From the NCBI GenBank assembly GCA_037953625.1, contig CM075651.1, positions 141,636,501 to 141,700,500 on the forward strand: DNA of 64,000 bases, given 5' to 3'. The DNA is from Crotalaria pallida. Lineage: Eukaryota; Streptophyta; Magnoliopsida; Fabales; Fabaceae. Numbering within the stretch: the stretch's first letter is position 1; every line of letters begins with the position of its first letter. The position numbers and the translations under genes are program-made. Below, in pieces: positions 58,083 to 64,000 of this stretch. The notes under the pieces were generated by a model. The model made no database searches. It worked only from the letters and a program-made list of their open reading frames with translations, and was not told the DNA's origin.

Positions 58083-60045
58083 TATGCTTCCATATAACAT
58101 TAACATGTAGCTTTTGTCCATTAATAACTTTTCATATAGGTTTGGTTCCTCTACTCCTCTAATGTTATTATTACTATTTTTTGTTTAAATTTTATCTGAA
58201 AGTTTTGTTTTTTTCTTAATTATAGGTAGATCTGAACCGTGGGGTTTTGTTTTCAGATCAGTTACACATGTGGGTAGCAGTAGTTATGCAGATTGGTGTA
58301 ATGATGAACCTTGTTGACCAATATTTTGCACTAGGCACAAAAGGCTTTCATCATTACTCCCTTTTCATTTTCTTCTCTCTTTTTTTTTTTCTCTGATCAA
58401 GTTATGATGGTGTTTTTTTTGTCAGATGTGTAATTTTACCTTTATTTTTTTTCTTTTGTGTTCTTCATTAACCAGATCCACTCTCAAACTATGTTTTCCA
58501 ACCATCCGATCTGTCTGTTTCTGCCGTATTTCCTCAGATCTGGTCTCCTTTTGAACTCAGTTAAACATTCTCCTTTCTTTCAACTTCCCTTTTTTCATTT
58601 TACCTTTCTCTGTCTACCTATTTTTTCCCCTCTCTCTTTAGGGTTTCTTTTCCTAGATTATTCTCTCTAATCTCTATTAACAGTACTAGTAATTTAAGCT
58701 AGGATAAGTTAAGTTTCTGAATCTAGAGGAAAAAGCATGTTGTTGACACCCTTTTATTAGTCATTTCAACATTGTCAACTGTGTGATAAAACCGAGGCCT
58801 AATTTTCTTCAATTAATTAATTAATTAATCAAACTAATAATAAGCCATCTGGCATCTGTTACCAAAATACAGTATCAAGATACTAGTAGTACTTTGTATA
58901 CTCCGCCCTCTCTTTCCATTGGAATCTCATATATGAATCTCTTGTCAAACAAAGTTTCTTAATATCCTGTTCAATTAAAAAAACAATGTACTTCTCTGAG
59001 TATTTAGCAACTTTTGTGATATGTTACATCTTTTGTGACTTCCTTTCTATGGATTATTATGTACTACTAGTGGTGTCACACAGATCTGTATTACTTTTCT
59101 ATGGTTATCATTCCCTTCATCTCCATATTATTCCTTAATGATTATAATGATTATTATAAAAGATAGATCTGACATCTGAGTACAAATGATACAGAATAGT
59201 ATCAATTTTTACAAGTATGTGCTTATTTTCATGTTGGTTTTGTACAATTACAAAGGTTTTTTTTTCAGCATAGTAGTTTTTTATCCTTAGCTTTAATATC
59301 TCCATATTCTCATTTCATAGCTGAAACCCTAAATGCCTACACTGTCACGGTTTCAAATAATCAATAATGTTAAAGGTGCTTCATTTTCTTGTGTTTAAGT
59401 TTCAATGCCTATTGAGCTATTTGAATAACATGAACTTGGGAAACAATTGAGCAATTTAGTACTCCATCAATTACGCTTTGTTATTAGAAGGGTAAGCCTT
59501 TGGTTGTATAGATGAAAATGAATGAGGAAGCTGTAAGCATCTGAGCTTTTGCAAGTACTAAGCAGCAACCCATACAGTGTTATATCAAGTACTATTACGT
59601 GCTTACTAGTTATCATTAACATCAATGATTGAATTAGAAAAGGAACTGTGTTATGGTATTTCTTTTAATTTATTTAAACCTTTTTGATTCTGCCTTGCTT
59701 TCTTGATGATGAGACAATAGCTAGCTTCAATTGTAAGTTTGATTCAGAATGGTAGCCAAGAGGGGGTCAGCAAATAGGGGGAACACGAATGACATAAACA
59801 CAGTAATCATTCAACACTAGTGCGCTAGTTTCTTTTATCACCATTTTTTGTTCACACATTCATACTTGCACGCAAATGTATAATTCGCGATCTTCAATGA
59901 AATTCATGTAGTAATAAGTAGTATAAGTAAAAAAAAAAAAAACGAAAAGAAAAGAAAAGAATTTAATAATCTCAAATGTAAAAATTAGCTTACATTTTAT
60001 TTTTTATTTTCAATATACTGTAATTATTTTTAAAAGTCAAATGCA
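58083..60045 (+). other. MIR166 transcript tail and flank
   Basis: Mostly unique sequence, T-rich at 58190-58450, with possible introns. The primary transcript probably runs into this region, but its end cannot be set. No protein-coding gene is supported. Confidence 0.4.
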
Positions 60046-60060
60046 AAGCCTAACATAGTT

Positions 60061-60756
60061 TTTTTTTATAAGGGAAATGTGTATTTTATTCATATATTAG
60101 AAACAGTACAAGAAATATCACACTAATAATAGTTAAAGGGAAAACAAAATACACTGCAATAGCAGATTCTTTCATGTGGACATGGATCATCAGCAACTGC
60201 CAAAATCGGACTCTAATAGGAGATTCAATAGTCTTTAATTCGAAGATAAGAATCTCATTGATGCCGGGACTAAGCTCAGTTCGGCGACAAGAAATCTCAA
60301 ATCTAAAACGAGAGAGTCGTTGGACAATGGTCAAATCAATAGTCGTCAACAGGAGATTCAATAGTCTTTAATTCCAAGATAACAATCTCATTGATGCTAG
60401 GACTGAGCTCAGTTCGGCGACAAGGAATCTCAAATATAAAACAAGAGAGCCGTTGGACAATAGCCAAATCAACAGTCAGCAAAAGGATATATGTCTCGAC
60501 GAGTAGTCTTCCAATTATTGGAGCAAAGAGGATAACCATCATATCTGAAAAGTAGAAACTATCCAGAGACATTCCTCCACTGGAAACACACAAAGCAAAA
60601 ACAACTTGCACAAAGGCAAGACAAAATCCAGATAAACTGGGGGAAAACAAACTCACACCCTTTCCCAAATGAAGGGGATGGACAAATCTCCCTCTCCCTA
60701 CCGAGAAACAGCAGTTGAAAACAAGCAGCAGAAGAAGGAGGAGGGGAGAGATTTGT
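60061..60756 (-). mobile_element. Short poly(A) retroposon, copy 2
   Basis: Homologous over its length to 18084-18654 in the opposite orientation, with a T run (its A tail) at 60061. A 15-bp target duplication AAGCCTAACATAGTT (60046-60060) recurs at 60757-60771 with one mismatch. It is about 125 bp longer because an internal segment is duplicated in tandem (about 60220-60355 and 60356-60475). Frames at 60086-60361 and 60336-60767 match the frame in copy 1. Confidence 0.87.
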
Positions 60757-60789
60757 AAGCCGAACATAGTTAACAGTCATGAAATGAAA

Positions 60790-62072
60790 AAAATGTAATT
60801 TTTTATATTCTCAATATATGAAATAAGGCAAACATATGATTATTTTTCCAATACTAGTAATCTTAAAAAGTTCCTTAAGAAATTTGTTAGTAAGGTCGTT
60901 TATTGAATTTGAAAAATTAAATACACTTAACTAACTTCTTTAATACATATGATGATAGGTTTTTACCGCGAGAGTACAATATTACAAAGTCTCTTATTCG
61001 CTTATCTTTTATTATTCCCTCCCATAAAAGATAAATGTAAGCTCATTTTGATTTTTTTAAATAGTAAATGGAAGCTCATATTTCAATTTGTAATTGTATC
61101 AATTACTTATTTTTCATAAATATTCTTATTTGTTTAACACTTTTTAAAATCTTAGTAATAAAAATTATGGGGTTTGTTTTGAAAATTAAACCAAATTACT
61201 CCACCGGTTCACATTAACTACACTACATAGACCAAGAAGAGTAATTGCATTTTGTAAAACTTTAAAAATATATTTTAACATTACAATTTTACAATTTTAA
61301 TTTGTGTTGAAAATTTTACGAATGTATTGTTGCACATTAATGAACAAAGACAAATAAGAAAAAAAACATATATCCTAAAAAATTTAAAGTGACTTATAAG
61401 ATCGTAATTTTAAAATTAGTATTTATAAATAGAACCGAAAGAAATATATATAACAATTTTTAACTATTTTCTACTTATTTTAATGTTTTTTCAATAGACA
61501 TACATGAGGAAGTAGTTAATTTGATTCTTCGTTTTGATCTCTGAAGTTTATGACCACGTGAAAATTTCACAAGCAAAGCTTATCAAAGTTTACTCATCCT
61601 CCACTCCTTGCACCTGTGCTAATATTATGTGTTCATATTATGCATAAAAAATTACGAAATCTACCTTCGTCGTCTCAATTTCGTTCACTTTGATATGATC
61701 GCTATTGTAAAGGAATCGGATAATAAAGTATTAGTAATTTCGTTCTTTGGAATTGGTAGCATTTTAGTCAATTGAGACTCTGACAAAATATGAAGGAAAA
61801 AAGAAAGATTTTCTTAGTGACCTTCATCGTCTCTATGACGACCGAGAATAATAGACTATACATTGAAAAACTATGTTTAATACTCCATCCAATTTTAAAT
61901 AAAAGCTAAATTTTTCTATAAGCACTTTATTTATAGCATTAATTAATTATTTATAAAAATATCTTCTATATTTTCTTTTCTTCAATAAACATTTAATATA
62001 ATACTTTAATTTTCCCTTCTTAATAATTTACTCCTTTCTCATAAAATTATTATTAAGTGAAAAGATATATAT
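60790..62072. other. AT-rich spacer
   Basis: Decayed Stowaway-like pieces near 61010 and 61870; no gene. Confidence 0.35.
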
Positions 62073-62074
62073 TA

Positions 62075-62147
62075 CTCCCTCCGGTCCATATTATAAGCAT
62101 CCTTTTTGTCTCACAAAAAGGGTGCTTATAATATGGACCGGAAGGAG
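62075..62147. mobile_element. 73-bp minimal Stowaway, near-perfect hairpin
   Basis: The left half CTCCCTCCGGTCCATATTAT continues to a small loop near CTTTTTGTCTCACAAAAAG and the right half is its near-exact complement. TA on both sides (62073-62074, 62148-62149). Confidence 0.9.
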
Positions 62148-62208
62148 TATAATTAAGGGCAGATACAGAAACACCCCTCTAGCTAATTAATCATTAACAA
62201 ATTTCATA

Positions 62209-62503
62209 CTCCCTCCGTTTCACTTTAAGTATCTTTTTAACATCAAAATTTTGTTTCAAAATAAGTGTCTTTCTACCAAATCTAGGCAACATTTAATACT
62301 GTTTTTCCTTATTTACCCTTACATTTAATGTTGTTTTAGTTTTGAAATTTGTAATACTAGTAATGATGCATTGACAAAATAAAATATTAAATAGGGGCAT
62401 TTTTGATAAAATACACATAAAACTTACAATAATCATCATAATCAACACTTTCTTAATCTATGTGCAAAAGTCCAAAAAGACACTTAAAGTGAAACGGAGG
62501 GAG
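62209..62503. mobile_element. Stowaway MITE
   Basis: Ends CTCCCTCCGTTTCACTTTAA and the pairing CTTAAAGTGAAACGGAGGGAG-type right end, TA on both sides. Confidence 0.9.
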
Positions 62504-62576
62504 TACTATTGATGATATTTTAACAAATTTTCTAAATCTATATGCATAATTATCCCAGAAACTTATATTTAAAAAA

Positions 62577-63270
62577 TGGTTTCCTTAACCTCGGCTCTTA
62601 CACTCTGTTTGTTTTGGTGGATTTTGGGGGATGAGAAATTGGGGAGAGAAAACAAGGAGAAAACTAACTTTTCTCCTTGTTTGGTTCATGAGAGAAATTG
62701 AGGGAGGAGAGAAAATAAGGTAAGTCCCACCGGAAAAAGTTTTCTTTCCTCCATAGGCAAGAGAATAAGAGGAAAATGAGTTTTGGGATGTAAAATTACC
62801 CATTTGTCCTTCATCTATTCACTTTACTTAAAAAAATTTAAAAAATATTTTTTAATTGGAAAAAAAATAAAGCTTTTTTTTTCGATAAAAAATTGTTTTT
62901 TTTTATATTTTGGACTCAAAATTTTTATTATGTACGTAATAAAAAATTGAAGTAAAAAAAAATCTTTTGCTTTCTTAAATATACATGCATATGAAATAGA
63001 AAGAAAAAATTTATTTCTATTTTGTTAAACAAGGGTTTAGTTGTCTTTTTATAAATTTATTGTTTTCTCTCTTCCCTCTTTTCTCTCCAACCAAACGGAA
63101 GGAAAGAAAACTCAACTTTTTTCTTTTTCATATTTCTTCACATTTTCTCTCATATCAAATAACCACAAAATCTACTCACTTTCTCACCATAATCTCTCTT
63201 CCCTATTTCTCTCTTCTCATTTTCTTTCGTACAACCAAATAAAACCTTAGGACTGAAGTTAAGAAAAACC
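62577..63270. mobile_element. Foldback MITE, about 694 bp
   Basis: The left end GGTTTCCTTAACCTCGGC pairs with the right end (inverted GGTTTTTCTTAACTTCAG). The direct repeat TTTAAAAAA at 62568-62576 and 63271-63279 gives a 9-bp target duplication. The ends resemble the smaller MITE at 55066-55239. Purine-rich and pyrimidine-rich arms (62630-62720, 63065-63230) can pair. Confidence 0.75.
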
Positions 63271-63744
63271 TTTAAAAAACAAACAATATCAACTTAATTT
63301 CTCAATGTTGTTTAACATATTTTAACTTGACGCTGAACAAACTAAAAAAAGAAAAGTAAATTTCGTCACGGATTTTGATCAAAGTTAGTCAGTGTTGCCA
63401 ATTCTACATTGGTGTATGTGAACAATTCAATTCTGTTCCATCAATTTCACAAGTTACGTTGTTCAAGATTATGAATATAAATTCTCATTTATGTTGATTT
63501 AGATATTTTACTTTGTTTTATAAACTCAATACTTATTTATATTTATTTTTTCAAATATACCCTTATTTATTATATTTTCATTTTCATCGTCTATTTCTTC
63601 ATCTCTTTTCGATATAATTTTCATACATTTATTATTACTTTATCTTCTATTGTTAAATGGGGATAATTTAGTCAAAATATATCAAATTCTTACATCATTA
63701 TTTACTCATTTTTAATCTATGTACAATTTCTAAAACAACATATA

Positions 63745-64000
63745 CTACCTCCGTCCCTATATATAAAACTCTTTCGTAGATTTCACGTCCATTAAGAAAG
63801 TTGATTAATTTAGTTAATGACATTGGAAATGTGAACATTTGATATATATTTTTAAAACTACCCCGGTTAAAACGTGCTAAGTAAATAAGGATATTTGTGA
63901 AAATAAGTAATTAATTATCATTGAAAATTAATATAGAGTCTTATAAATAAGAACAAAATAAAACTCTCAAAATAATTAATGAGAAAATATAACTTATAGG
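63745..64000. mobile_element. Stowaway MITE, right end not in window
   Basis: Starts CTACCTCCGTCCCTATATAT after TA and follows the internal pattern of the element at 52436-52709. The closing inverted repeat is not seen before the window ends; it may be lost or lie just beyond. Confidence 0.6.

Overview
The window looks like nuclear DNA from a flowering plant, a eudicot and probably a papilionoid legume such as the Medicago/Trifolium group. The organism is an inference. It rests on the AT-rich composition, the dense short DNA transposons, the legume-like SINE, LINE and foldback sequences, a plastid fragment with higher-plant gene content, and a conserved plant miR166 precursor. No database search was possible.

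Only three loci look like intact host or host-like genes. (1) A two-exon HD-Zip class I transcription factor of the ATHB-7/ATHB-12 type lies on the minus strand at 3842-4966. (2) A MIR166 precursor lies on the plus strand at about 57975-58082, with a recognisable 21-nt miR166 and its star strand. (3) A small two-exon GRF-type zinc-finger gene lies on the minus strand at 46706-47143, and it is carried inside a Mutator-like transposon. Almost everything else is transposable elements, their nested remnants, or AT-rich spacer.

Layout. 0-3 kb holds a broken Ty1/copia element. 3.4-5.2 kb is the HD-Zip gene. 5.8-8.2 kb holds a Helitron candidate and a foldback element with a captured exon. 11.3-14.6 kb is a hAT element, framed by an 8-bp target duplication, whose transposase pseudogene is split exactly by 1.6 kb of plastid DNA (ycf1-rps15-ndhH); a 515-bp MITE sits beside it. 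15.5-23.3 kb holds SINEs, MITEs and a run of foldback elements packed with short palindromes. 24-43 kb is spacer with Stowaway MITEs, microsatellites, an LTR-like block and two more Helitron candidates. 43.6-50.6 kb is a LINE broken by a 4.1-kb hAT element that was itself broken by a 3.2-kb MULE. 52-56.9 kb holds a Stowaway cluster, one nested in another, plus a SINE. 57-60 kb is the MIR166 locus in mostly repeat-free DNA. 60-64 kb holds a second copy of a short poly(A) retroposon and several MITEs.

The target-site duplications were read directly from the sequence. They give a relative order for many insertions: LINE before hAT before MULE, hAT before plastid insert, foldback before retroposon, and Stowaway before Stowaway. 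The HD-Zip gene and MIR166 are not functionally linked: miR166 targets class III HD-Zip mRNAs, while this gene is class I.
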